Assembly (NCBI GenBank): GCA_013152655.1
Contig: JAADFW010000145.1
Coordinates: forward strand, 1-56,845
Direction: 5' to 3'
From: Chlorobiota bacterium
GTDB taxonomy: Bacteria > Bacteroidota > Bacteroidia > Bacteroidales > B39-G9
DNA: 56,845 nt
Made by a program: the position numbers and the translations under genes. The notes under the pieces are model-generated. The model ran no database searches and was not told where the DNA came from. It saw only the letters and a list, made by a program, of their open reading frames with translations. Position 1 is the first letter of the stretch, and every line of letters starts with the position of its first letter. Positions 25,631-34,047 of the stretch are shown here, in pieces.

Positions 25631-25662
25631 TAAAAACAAAGGTAATCATTTTGATTACCTTT
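25631..25662 (-). terminator. Terminator of the etfBA operon
   Basis: On the minus strand, an exact 11-bp inverted repeat AAAGGTAATCA / TGATTACCTTT with a three-base spacer is followed by TTTGTTTTTA. It lies 29 bp after the etfA stop and covers the longer start proposed by the ORF track for the next gene. Confidence 0.85.
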
Positions 25663-25690
25663 CATTTATTCTTTTAGCAAATATAATAAT

Positions 25691-26665
25691 TTACTTTTGT
25701 TCTTTAAAAGATTTAATGGCTTGTGTTAGTTTAGGAACAACTTCAAATGCATCACCTACAATACCATAATCGGCAGCTTCAAAAATAGGTGCTTCCGGAT
25801 CAGTATTAATAGCTACAATATTTTTAGATGAATTTACTCCGGCTAAATGTTGAATTGCACCCGAAATTCCAACAGCAATGTACAAATTTGGGCTAACAAC
25901 TTTACCTGTTTGTCCAACATGCTCTTCACTTGGCCTCCACCCCAGGTCGGAAACCGGCCTTGAACAAGATGTTCCGGCATGTAAAACTTCTGCCAGTTCT
26001 TCTAAAATTCCCCATTTTTCAGGGCCTTTCATTCCCCTGCCTCCTGAAACCAGAATTTCAGCATCTGTTATTGGAAGCTTACCTTTGTTTTTCATTACTT
26101 CCTTCGTTTCAAGTTTAAAATCTGTATCATTTATTGTAGGCATAAATTCTTCTACTTGAATTTCAACAGCATTTTCAACTAATTTAAATGCATTCTGATT
26201 CAAACTAATAAGTTTTATATCTGTTTTTAATTCTATATCAGCAAAAGCTTTACCTGAATATACTTTACGCCTAATAATAAACGGATCAATACTAACAGGC
26301 ATACTTGTTACACCCGGAGCAAAACCGGCTTTTAATTTAACCGAAACTCTCGGAGCAATCGATCGGCCTGAATAATTATTAGGAAATATTACAGTTTTAA
26401 CAGATAACTTTTCAATTAATTCTACAATAGCTGCAGAATAAGATTGTGCATTAAAATTTTGATATTTTTTATTTTTTATTTCAAAAGCTTTCTTAACTCC
26501 AAATTTACCTAACGAGGCTAATTCACCATCATTAGTAGAACCAAATGTTACAGCATAACATTCGCTATTATATAATTTTGAAATTTCAGAAGCAAAAGAT
26601 GCTAACTCAAAAGTTGCCTTTTTAAATTTGCCATCCCAATTTTCAGTAAAGACTAATACAGCCAT
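25691..26665 (-). CDS. etfA: Electron transfer flavoprotein, alpha subunit
   Basis: FAD-binding subunit of ETF, which takes electrons from acyl-CoA dehydrogenases. The C-terminal FAD domain is clear: LVSGGRGMKGPEKW, AGTSCSRPVSDLGWRP, HVGQTGKVVSPNLYIAVGISGAIQHLAG and INTDPEAPIFEAADYGIVGD. The length is 324 residues. It is 25 bp after etfB. The divergent fadNAE operon includes an acyl-CoA dehydrogenase that would reduce it. No ETF:quinone oxidoreductase is in the window. Confidence 0.97.
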   Translation of the reverse strand: MAVLVFTENWDGKFKKATFELASFASEISKLYNSECYAVTFGSTNDGELASLGKFGVKKAFEIKNKKYQNFNAQSYSAAIVELIEKLSVKTVIFPNNYSGRSIAPRVSVKLKAGFAPGVTSMPVSIDPFIIRRKVYSGKAFADIELKTDIKLISLNQNAFKLVENAVEIQVEEFMPTINDTDFKLETKEVMKNKGKLPITDAEILVSGGRGMKGPEKWGILEELAEVLHAGTSCSRPVSDLGWRPSEEHVGQTGKVVSPNLYIAVGISGAIQHLAGVNSSKNIVAINTDPEAPIFEAADYGIVGDAFEVVPKLTQAIKSFKEQK

Positions 26666-26690
26666 ATCTAAATTTTTTTAAATTAATATT

Positions 26691-27434
26691 TTAAATAATT
26701 TTAGCTTCATCATGCAATAAGTGAACTAATTCTTCCACATTGTCGGCATCTACCATTTTACAAGCAGCTTTTGGAGGAGGAAGTTCATGCATAGTAATTG
26801 TTGTTAATTCCTCGCACTCAACCGGTTCTATAACCTTGAGAGGTTTTTTCCTGGCCATCATAATTCCTCGCATATTGGGAATTCTGGGTTCAAAAGCTAT
26901 TCCTTTTTGACCCGACGCTACAAAAGGAAACGATGTTTCTATTTGCTCTTTACCTCCATCAATTTCTCTCTCTACTATGGCTTTATCACCACTTATTTCA
27001 ACTTTGGAAGCACTGGTTATTGAAGGAATTTGTAAAAATTCTGCTAACATTTCAGATACCTGGGCACCATTGTAATTAATGGATTCTTTCCCTGTCAAAA
27101 CAATATCAAAACTCTCATTTTTAACTGCTTCAGCAATCTGTTTTGCCACAAAATATGCATCTTTCGGATCGGCATTTATACGTATTGCATCATCTGCGCC
27201 AATAGCCAATGCTTTTCTAAGAGTAGGTTCTGTATCAGAAAATCCTACATTTATTGCTGTTATGGTAATATTACCAACAGTCTCTTTCAATTCAAGTGCA
27301 CGAGTTAAAGATAGTTCTTCATATGGACCAATAATAAATTGTATGTCATCTTTCTTATATTCTAATTTATCATCGGTAAAGCTAATCTTTGCAGTTGTAT
27401 CCGGCACATGGCTTATACATACTAATATTCGCAT
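26691..27434 (-). CDS. etfB: Electron transfer flavoprotein, beta subunit
   Basis: AMP-binding subunit of ETF with 247 residues. The family is evident from RILVCISHVPDTTAKI, ALAIGADDAIRI, DIVLTGKESINYNGAQVSEMLAEFL and the signature GIAFEPRIPNMRGIMMARKKPL. It is the first gene of etfBA and is transcribed divergently from marR-fadNAE, with a 204-bp control region between them. A promoter -7 element lies 30 bp before the start. Confidence 0.97.
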   Translation of the reverse strand: MRILVCISHVPDTTAKISFTDDKLEYKKDDIQFIIGPYEELSLTRALELKETVGNITITAINVGFSDTEPTLRKALAIGADDAIRINADPKDAYFVAKQIAEAVKNESFDIVLTGKESINYNGAQVSEMLAEFLQIPSITSASKVEISGDKAIVEREIDGGKEQIETSFPFVASGQKGIAFEPRIPNMRGIMMARKKPLKVIEPVECEELTTITMHELPPPKAACKMVDADNVEELVHLLHDEAKII

Positions 27435-27464
27435 AATTTTTATTTATTATTTATTTAACATTTA

Positions 27465-27472
27465 CAAATTTA
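27465..27472 (-). promoter_or_regulatory. Probable -7 element of the etfBA promoter (TAAATTTG)
   Basis: On the minus strand TAAATTTG matches TAnnTTTG exactly. About 20 bp upstream the sequence is TTTTC rather than TTTG, so the -33 element is weak. The expected leader is about 24 nt. Confidence 0.5.
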
Positions 27473-27523
27473 TTAAAAAAAACAGCATATGAAAACCGGC
27501 TTATTGAAGCCTTCTTCTAACAT

Positions 27524-27547
27524 TTTGATATATATATATGTATCAAA
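27524..27547. promoter_or_regulatory. 24-bp near-perfect palindrome in the etfB-marR control region
   Basis: TTTGATATATATATATGTATCAAA equals its own reverse complement at 22 of 24 positions. It lies roughly midway between divergent etfB and marR, about 52 bp upstream of the etfB -7 element. Size and symmetry suit a dimeric regulator, and the nearby MarR-family gene product is a candidate. Confidence 0.5.
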
Positions 27548-27579
27548 TTAAATTGAATTAATAAAATTTCTATAAATTT

Positions 27580-27627
27580 ATTATGCAAGTAAAGTATTTT
27601 TTCTTATATTTACAATGCTTGCATAAT
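27580..27627. promoter_or_regulatory. Inverted ATTATGCAAG repeats flanking the probable marR promoter
   Basis: Exact 10-bp arms ATTATGCAAG (27580-27589) and CTTGCATAAT (27618-27627) are separated by 28 bp that include TATATTTA, a near-match to the -7 element. The right arm ends 11 bp before the marR ATG. This layout suggests autoregulation by the MarR protein, which is inference only. Confidence 0.5.
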
Positions 27628-27638
27628 ATTTTTTTTAA

Positions 27639-28094
27639 ATGAATATAAAAGAAACCATCGACTTTCAGCTTAAATCAACATCATTAGCTCTTATGAGAAT
27701 GTACAATTTAATAGCTTCACAAAACGGAATTACACAATCTTTAGGGTATGTTTTAGTTAACATTGGGAAAAACGGAACTCCAGCAACAAAAATTGCCCCT
27801 TTAATGGGCATGGGAATTACCAGCTTAAGCCGGCTTTTAAATAAAATGGAAAAAGAAGGATATGTGTATAGAACACGTGATAAAAAAGACAAACGCGTAG
27901 TTATCATCTCTTTAACAGACAAAGGTATTTCATTAAGAAAACAAGTAAAAAAAACAGTAGTTGACTTTAATAATAAAATAATAAATAAAATTCCGGCAAG
28001 TGAAATGAAAATATTTATGTCGGTTTTTAACACTATAAAAGAACAAGTTGAAACTGACATTGTAAATTTTAATTTAAAAAATTCAATACAATAA
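27639..28094 (+). CDS. MarR-family transcriptional regulator
   Basis: A 151-residue winged-helix protein. The DNA-binding core is visible as GTPATKIAPLMGMGITSLSRLLNKMEKEGYVYRTRDKKDKRVVIISLTDKG, with the usual Asp-Arg wing (DKKDKR), flanked by dimerisation helices. MarR proteins are usually ligand-released repressors. It precedes fadN by 15 bp and faces etfBA, so the likely regulon is fatty-acid beta-oxidation and its ETF, with acyl-CoA or fatty acid as a plausible ligand. Palindromes at 27524 and 27580-27627 are candidate operators. Confidence 0.92.
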   Translation: MNIKETIDFQLKSTSLALMRMYNLIASQNGITQSLGYVLVNIGKNGTPATKIAPLMGMGITSLSRLLNKMEKEGYVYRTRDKKDKRVVIISLTDKGISLRKQVKKTVVDFNNKIINKIPASEMKIFMSVFNTIKEQVETDIVNFNLKNSIQ

Positions 28095-28109
28095 TTTAAT
28101 AATGAAATT

Positions 28110-30512
28110 ATGACACGAAGAATTAAGAAAATTGCAGTATTGGGCTCAGGTGTTATGGGTTCTGGCATTGCATGCCATTTTGCAAACATTGGCCTTGAAG
28201 TATTAATGCTTGATATAGTGCCAAAAGAGCTTACTGACAGCGATAAAAAGGCCGGATTAACACTTGAAAACAAAGCAGTAAGAAATAGAATTGTAAACAA
28301 TTCGTTAAATGCTGCACTAAAATCAAAACCCTCACCGATTTATAAAAAATCTTTTGCCAAAAGAATAACCACCGGTAATTTTACCGATGATTTTCCAAGA
28401 ATAAAAGATTATGATTGGATAATTGAAGTTGTTGTTGAACGCCTTGATATAAAACAACTCATTTTTGAACAAGCTGATAAATACAGAAAGCCCGGAACAT
28501 TAATCAGCTCAAACACCTCAGGTATTTCTGTAGAATCAATGATTGAAGGAAGAAGTAATGATTTTCAGGAACATTTTTGCGGTACTCATTTTTTTAATCC
28601 ACCCCGTTATTTACAATTATTTGAAATTATTCCCACAAGCAAAACAAAAAAGAAGGTTGTAGATTTTCTTGCCAATTATGCAAAGAAGTTTTTAGGGAAA
28701 ACCGCTGTATTAGCCAAAGACACTCCTGCCTTTATTGCTAACCGCGTAGGAACTTTTTCAATTATGGAATTATTTAATAATGTTCAAAATCTTGGATTAA
28801 CCATTCCGGAAATTGATAAACTAACAGGCCCGGTGATTGGCCGTGCCAAATCTGCTACTTTCAGAACTGCTGATGTTGTTGGGTTAGATACGCTGGTTCA
28901 TGTAGCAAATAACATTAGAGAAAAAACCCAAGACGAAGCAAATGAGCTTTTTAAAATTCCTGATTATTTGCAAAAAATGCTTGAAAAAGGATGGCTTGGT
29001 TCTAAAACCAAACAAGGTTTTTATAAAAAAGTTGTTGAGGATGGCAAAAAGAAATTTCTTTCCATTGATTTTAATACATTAGATTATATTGAAACACCAA
29101 AACCAAAATTTTCTGTATTTGAAAAAACCAAATCTATTGACAACCTGAAAGAAAGAATGCCTGTTTTATTAAACGACGATGGTAAAGCCGGTATTTTTTA
29201 CAGAAAATCATTTTACAGTCTTTTTCAATTTGTTTCTAACAGAATTCCTGAAATTTCTGATGAAATATACAAAATTGATGATGCCTTGAATGCCGGGTTT
29301 GGTTGGAAACTTGGCCCGTTTGAAACATGGGATGCAGTAGGTGTGGAAAAGACCGTTACTGCAATGGAAAAAGAAGGGAAAAAAGCAGCATCCTGGATTT
29401 ACGACATGCTTTCAGCAGGAATAAACTCGTTTTATAAAATTGAAAACGGATTAAAATATTATTATAATATTTCTACAAAATCTTATACAGTAATTCCGGG
29501 ACAGAAGGAAACTTTATCTCTAGAAGTTTTAAGAAATTCGAGCGTAATATGGGAAAATGATGACTTAACAATTTTTGATCTTGGCGATGGGGTTTTAAAT
29601 GCTGAATTCCATACAAAAATGAATACTGTTGGTTCTGGTGTATTGCAAGGTTTAAATAAAGCTATTGATTTAGCTGAATCAGATTATGCAGCACTCATTA
29701 TTTCAAATGAAGGAGATCATTTTTCTGCCGGAGCAAATGTTGGTATGATTTATATGCTGGCCATCGAGCAAGAATGGGAAGAATTGAATATGGCCGTTAA
29801 TTGGTTTCAAAAAACAACTATGCGGCTCAGATATTCATCCATCCCGGTAATTTCAGCCCCGCATGGCATGACACTGGGAGGAGGTTGCGAAATCTGTATG
29901 CATAGCGACAAAGTAATTGCACATGCCGAAACATATATGGGTTTGGTTGAATTTGGCGTAGGATTAATACCCGGTGGTGGTGGCACGAAAGAATTTGCTG
30001 TTCGGCTTTCGGATGAATTAAAAAATGGAGATATAAGAACAAATGCATTTCTTAACAGGTACTTAAGTATAGGCCAGGCCAAAGTTTCTACTTCAGCTTA
30101 CGAAGCTTTTGACTTTGGATACCTTAGACATGGTATTGATGAAGTAATAATAAGTAAAAAGCTGCAATTAGCATATGCTAAAAATGTTGCATTAACTATG
30201 GTTAATAAAGGATATACCCAGCCGGCTCCACGGAATGATATCAAAGTATTGGGGAAAGAAGCTTTAGGAATGGTGTATGTTGGAGCCGATAGTTTTACTA
30301 CAGGTAATTACATGTCTGAACACGATAAATTAATTGCTGAAAAATTAGGGTTGGTTCTGGCAGGAGGTGAAATTTCACAAGCAATGAGTGAAGTATCGGA
30401 ACAGTATTTACTTGACTTAGAAAGAAAAACATTTATGGAGCTTTGCGCACAACGTAAAACACTTGAGCGGATGCAAAGCCTTATTACAAAAGGTAAAATA
30501 TTAAGAAATTAA
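28110..30512 (+). CDS. fadN: 3-hydroxyacyl-CoA dehydrogenase/enoyl-CoA hydratase, FadN type
   Basis: Bifunctional beta-oxidation enzyme with the dehydrogenase first and the hydratase last, the reverse of FadB/FadJ and the same as Bacillus FadN (about 790 residues; 800 here). The NAD-binding start is KIAVLGSGVMGSGIACHFANIG. HAD motifs follow (SSNTSGISVE, GTHFFNPPRYLQLFEIIP, DTPAFIANRVG). The crotonase domain at about residues 500-720 has NEGDHFSAGANVGM and PHGMTLGGGCEI, with the oxyanion-hole glycines and an acidic residue in GLVEFGVGLIPGGGG. It starts 15 bp after marR, and fadA follows after 29 bp. Confidence 0.95.
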   Translation: MTRRIKKIAVLGSGVMGSGIACHFANIGLEVLMLDIVPKELTDSDKKAGLTLENKAVRNRIVNNSLNAALKSKPSPIYKKSFAKRITTGNFTDDFPRIKDYDWIIEVVVERLDIKQLIFEQADKYRKPGTLISSNTSGISVESMIEGRSNDFQEHFCGTHFFNPPRYLQLFEIIPTSKTKKKVVDFLANYAKKFLGKTAVLAKDTPAFIANRVGTFSIMELFNNVQNLGLTIPEIDKLTGPVIGRAKSATFRTADVVGLDTLVHVANNIREKTQDEANELFKIPDYLQKMLEKGWLGSKTKQGFYKKVVEDGKKKFLSIDFNTLDYIETPKPKFSVFEKTKSIDNLKERMPVLLNDDGKAGIFYRKSFYSLFQFVSNRIPEISDEIYKIDDALNAGFGWKLGPFETWDAVGVEKTVTAMEKEGKKAASWIYDMLSAGINSFYKIENGLKYYYNISTKSYTVIPGQKETLSLEVLRNSSVIWENDDLTIFDLGDGVLNAEFHTKMNTVGSGVLQGLNKAIDLAESDYAALIISNEGDHFSAGANVGMIYMLAIEQEWEELNMAVNWFQKTTMRLRYSSIPVISAPHGMTLGGGCEICMHSDKVIAHAETYMGLVEFGVGLIPGGGGTKEFAVRLSDELKNGDIRTNAFLNRYLSIGQAKVSTSAYEAFDFGYLRHGIDEVIISKKLQLAYAKNVALTMVNKGYTQPAPRNDIKVLGKEALGMVYVGADSFTTGNYMSEHDKLIAEKLGLVLAGGEISQAMSEVSEQYLLDLERKTFMELCAQRKTLERMQSLITKGKILRN

Positions 30513-30541
30513 AATTTTAATAATTAAGAAATAATATAATT

Positions 30542-31714
30542 ATGAATGCATATATAGTAGGTGGTTACCGGTCGGCAATAGGGAAAGCTCCCAGAGGTTC
30601 TCTTCGTTTTACTCGTCCTGACGATATTGCAGTAACCGTAATCAAACATTTATTAAACGAGTTCAAAGAAATAGACAAAAAACTAATTGATGATGTTGTG
30701 GTAGGCAATGCTTTTCCCGAAGCAGAAACAGGATTTAATATGGGAAGAATGCTTTCACTAATGTCAATGGATACGGTTGACGTACCCGGTTCAACCATTA
30801 ACCGGTATTGTGCATCCGGATTAGAAGCAATTGCTATTGCCTCAGCTAAAATTACAGCAGGTATAGCAGATATTATTGTAGCAGGAGGTGCTGAAACCAT
30901 GTCAATGATTTCAATGGGAGGTTGGCGGCAAGTACCAAATCCTGATGTGGCTAAAAATAATCCAAAATGGTATTTAGGTATGGGGTTAACCTCAGAATTA
31001 CTGGCTAAAGAATATAATATTAGCCGAGAGGAGCAGGATATTTTTGCTGTAAAATCAGTGAATAAAGCTATTAATGCAATAGATAACGGCTACTTTAAAG
31101 ATCAAATTGTTCCTATTATTGTAAAAGAAAACTATTATAATAATGGAAAATTAGAATCAAAAGAATACGTTTTTGATACTGATGAGGGGCCGAGAAGAGG
31201 CACAACTGTTGAAAAATTAGCAAAACTAAAACCTGCCTTTGCACAAAATGGAAGATCAACAGCAGGTAATTCTTCTCAGATGTCTGACGGTGCTGCTTTT
31301 GTTTTAGTGGTCTCAGAAAAAATATTGAAACAATATAATTTAACCCCCATTGCACGCTTAGTAGATTATCAGGTTGCCGGAGTTGAACCCTATAAAATGG
31401 GTATTGGCCCTATGGCAGCTATTCCTAAGGTTTTAAAACACTCGGGAATTAAAATTGATGATATTGATTTAATAGAATTAAACGAAGCATTCGCATCACA
31501 ATCAATTGCCGTAATTAAAGAATTAGGGTTAAATGAAAAAATTGTTAATGTAAACGGCGGAGCAATAGCTTTAGGGCATCCTCTTGGCGCTACTGGAGCA
31601 AAATTAACCGTTCAGGTATTAAACGACCTTAAAAGAACCGCAGGAAAATACGGAATGGTTACTATGTGTATTGGTACCGGCCAGGGTGGTGCCGGTATTT
31701 TTGAAATGTTATAA
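30542..31714 (+). CDS. fadA: Acetyl-CoA acyltransferase (3-ketoacyl-CoA thiolase)
   Basis: Last step of the beta-oxidation cycle, releasing acetyl-CoA. The nucleophilic Cys90 lies in NRYCASGLEAIAIA. The other active-site motifs are ELNEAFASQ, NGGAIALGHPLGATGAK (His) and MCIGTGQGGAGIFE (second Cys). The length of 390 residues is typical. It is the second gene of the fadN-fadA-fadE set and is 29 bp from each neighbour. Confidence 0.97.
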   Translation: MNAYIVGGYRSAIGKAPRGSLRFTRPDDIAVTVIKHLLNEFKEIDKKLIDDVVVGNAFPEAETGFNMGRMLSLMSMDTVDVPGSTINRYCASGLEAIAIASAKITAGIADIIVAGGAETMSMISMGGWRQVPNPDVAKNNPKWYLGMGLTSELLAKEYNISREEQDIFAVKSVNKAINAIDNGYFKDQIVPIIVKENYYNNGKLESKEYVFDTDEGPRRGTTVEKLAKLKPAFAQNGRSTAGNSSQMSDGAAFVLVVSEKILKQYNLTPIARLVDYQVAGVEPYKMGIGPMAAIPKVLKHSGIKIDDIDLIELNEAFASQSIAVIKELGLNEKIVNVNGGAIALGHPLGATGAKLTVQVLNDLKRTAGKYGMVTMCIGTGQGGAGIFEML

Positions 31715-31743
31715 AATAAGTATAAATATTAAAATCTAAAATA

Positions 31744-33528
31744 ATGGCTGAAAATAAAACTTTAAAAGGTGGCGAATTCTTAATTAAAGAAACAAATGCT
31801 CAGGATATTTTTATACCTGAAGAATTTAATGAAGAACAAAAAATGATGGCTGAAAGCTGTAGAAAATTTACTGAACAGCAAGTAATCCCTACGGTTGAAC
31901 AATTAGAAAAACATGACCGTGAACTATTGATAAAATTACTTAAAGATGCAGGAGAACTAGGGTTGCTTGGCATTTCTGTGCCGGAGGAATACGACGGGTT
32001 TGGTCAAAATTTTGTTACCTCAATGCTTACAGTTGAAGAAATGGGAAAAGGATATAGTTTTGCCGTAGCTTTTTCAGCTCATACAGGTATTGGAACATTA
32101 CCCATTTTGTATTATGGAAACGAAGAGCAAAAGAAAAAATATGTTACAAAATTAGCAACCGGAGAATATATTGGAGCCTATGCCCTTACTGAAGCCGAAG
32201 CCGGTTCTGACCCAAATTCAGGGAAAACAAAAGCAGTATTGAGCGATGATGGAAAACACTATTTGCTTACAGGTGCTAAAATGTGGATTACCAACGGTGG
32301 AGTTGCTGATGTAATTATAGTTTTTGCAAAAATTGAAGACGACAAAAACCTGAGTGCTTTTATTGTAGAGACTAACACCGAAGGACTTAGCATAGGCGTT
32401 GATGAAAATAAAATGGGAATTAAAGGTTCGTCCACGGTTCAACTATATTTTGAAAATGCCAAAGTGCCGGTTGAAAATTTGCTGGGAGAAAGAAATGGGG
32501 GGTTTAAAATTGCCCTGAATATTTTAAACTTAGGCCGTATAAAACTTTCGGGAGCTACAGTTGGAGCATGTAAAGCTACTATTGACACAACCATAACTTA
32601 TGCAAATGAAAGAAAACAATTTGGCAAATTAATATCAAGCTATGGTGCTATTAAACACAAACTGGCTCAAATGGCAATATTAACTTTTGCTTCAGAATCG
32701 CTAACATACCGTGCAAGCCAAAACATTGACGATTCCATTAATTATTTTGTTGAATCTGGCATGGATAAAAGCAAAGCCACCGTAGAAGGAATTTATCAGT
32801 ATGCAATTGAAGCTTCAATTGCCAAAGTATTTGGCTCAGAAGTATTAGATTACGTAGTAGATGAAGGAGTACAAATTTATGGAGGAATGGGATACTCGGC
32901 CGAAACACCGGTTGAAAGGGCTTATCGTGATTCAAGAATAAACAGAATTTTTGAAGGAACCAACGAAATTAACAGGTTAGTAATAGTTGGTGAATTAATT
33001 AAACGCGGAATGAAAGGAAAAATTGATTTGATGACACCAGCACAAGCAGTAGCTAATGAATTAATGAGCATTCCTGATTTTTCAAGCCCGTCAACTGATT
33101 ATTTTGAAATAAAGAAAAACTTAGTAATCAATTTTAAAAAATCAATTTTAATGGTTGCAGGAGCTGCTTTACAAAAATTTATGGATAAACTTACTGATGA
33201 ACAGGAGATTTTAATGTATATTGCTGATATGCTTATTTATACATATGCTGCCGAATCAATGCTTTTAAGAATTGAAAAATTAAACAGCATGTATGATGAT
33301 GATAAAATAAAAGTTTACAAAGAAATGCTCAACGTATTCATGTATGATGCAACATCAATCATAAATAAAAATGGTGTTGATGCTATAAATTCATTTGCTA
33401 AAAGCGATGAACAACAAGCTATGCTAATGGGTATGAAACGATACACTAAAACAACACCGGTTAATGTTGTTGAAGCACGCAGAGATATTGCAAATAAATT
33501 AATTGCTGATAATAAATATAGTTTCTAA
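31744..33528 (+). CDS. fadE: Acyl-CoA dehydrogenase with C-terminal extension (FadE of the fadNAE type)
   Basis: FAD enzyme that makes the trans-2-enoyl-CoA and passes electrons to ETF. The first ~400 residues are a standard acyl-CoA dehydrogenase: AYALTEAEAGSDPNSGKT, MWITNGGVADVIIVFAK and QIYGGMGYSAETPVERAYRD, with a probable catalytic Glu in RIFEGTNEINRL. About 190 further helical residues extend the chain to 594, the same length as Bacillus FadE. It lies 29 bp after fadA. The etfBA genes that accept its electrons face the other way at 25.7-27.4 kb. Confidence 0.95.
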   Translation: MAENKTLKGGEFLIKETNAQDIFIPEEFNEEQKMMAESCRKFTEQQVIPTVEQLEKHDRELLIKLLKDAGELGLLGISVPEEYDGFGQNFVTSMLTVEEMGKGYSFAVAFSAHTGIGTLPILYYGNEEQKKKYVTKLATGEYIGAYALTEAEAGSDPNSGKTKAVLSDDGKHYLLTGAKMWITNGGVADVIIVFAKIEDDKNLSAFIVETNTEGLSIGVDENKMGIKGSSTVQLYFENAKVPVENLLGERNGGFKIALNILNLGRIKLSGATVGACKATIDTTITYANERKQFGKLISSYGAIKHKLAQMAILTFASESLTYRASQNIDDSINYFVESGMDKSKATVEGIYQYAIEASIAKVFGSEVLDYVVDEGVQIYGGMGYSAETPVERAYRDSRINRIFEGTNEINRLVIVGELIKRGMKGKIDLMTPAQAVANELMSIPDFSSPSTDYFEIKKNLVINFKKSILMVAGAALQKFMDKLTDEQEILMYIADMLIYTYAAESMLLRIEKLNSMYDDDKIKVYKEMLNVFMYDATSIINKNGVDAINSFAKSDEQQAMLMGMKRYTKTTPVNVVEARRDIANKLIADNKYSF

Positions 33529-33537
33529 ATATTTTTT

Positions 33538-34035
33538 ATGTTAAATAAAGGGAATAAAGTACAACAACTGGCCAATAATACGTTACGTTTTAAGTGGTTT
33601 TTAATAAAAAACCTTCCCCTTGGATTTTGGGTGGGTTTAAAATTATTAAAAGTTGATACTAACGAAACCATTGTTTCGGTGCCTTTTAAATACTTAAATA
33701 AGAATCCTTTTCATTCTATGTACTTCTCGGTATTAAGCATGGCAGCAGAACTCTCAACCGGAGTAATTGGAATGGCTGCAATTTACGATACAAAAAAACC
33801 GGTTTCAATGCTTTTATTAACTATGGAAACTGAATTTGTTAAAAAAGCAAAAACAAAAATTTTTTTTACCTGTACCGAAGGAGAGAAAATTATTGATACC
33901 GTTAATAAGAGCATTGAAAATAATCGTGGAGAAATTATCAAAGTTTCTTCAGTCGGATATGATACTAACCACAATTTAGTTGCAAAATTTAAATTTACGT
34001 GGACTTTTAAACCAAAACAGATTCAACAACATTAA
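33538..34035 (+). CDS. Hotdog-fold thioesterase-like protein (DUF4442/PaaI-like)
   Basis: A 165-residue hotdog-type protein similar to DUF4442, with GLKLLKVDTNETIVSVPFKYLNKNPFHSMYFSVLSMAAELSTGV in the helix-containing core. Members of the superfamily hydrolyse or bind acyl-CoA thioesters. Its position between fadE (9 bp) and the acyl-CoA synthetase gene (12 bp) supports a role on fatty acyl-CoA, perhaps releasing stalled acyl-CoA, but no activity can be proved from sequence. A second DUF4442 protein lies on the other side of the synthetase gene. Confidence 0.75.
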   Translation: MLNKGNKVQQLANNTLRFKWFLIKNLPLGFWVGLKLLKVDTNETIVSVPFKYLNKNPFHSMYFSVLSMAAELSTGVIGMAAIYDTKKPVSMLLLTMETEFVKKAKTKIFFTCTEGEKIIDTVNKSIENNRGEIIKVSSVGYDTNHNLVAKFKFTWTFKPKQIQQH

Positions 34036-34047
34036 ATTCAACAAGCT

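Noticed and set aside
27529-27540. TATATATATATG run as a microsatellite
   Set aside because: It forms the centre of a longer palindrome with matching TTTGATA/TATCAAA ends, so a regulatory site explains it better.
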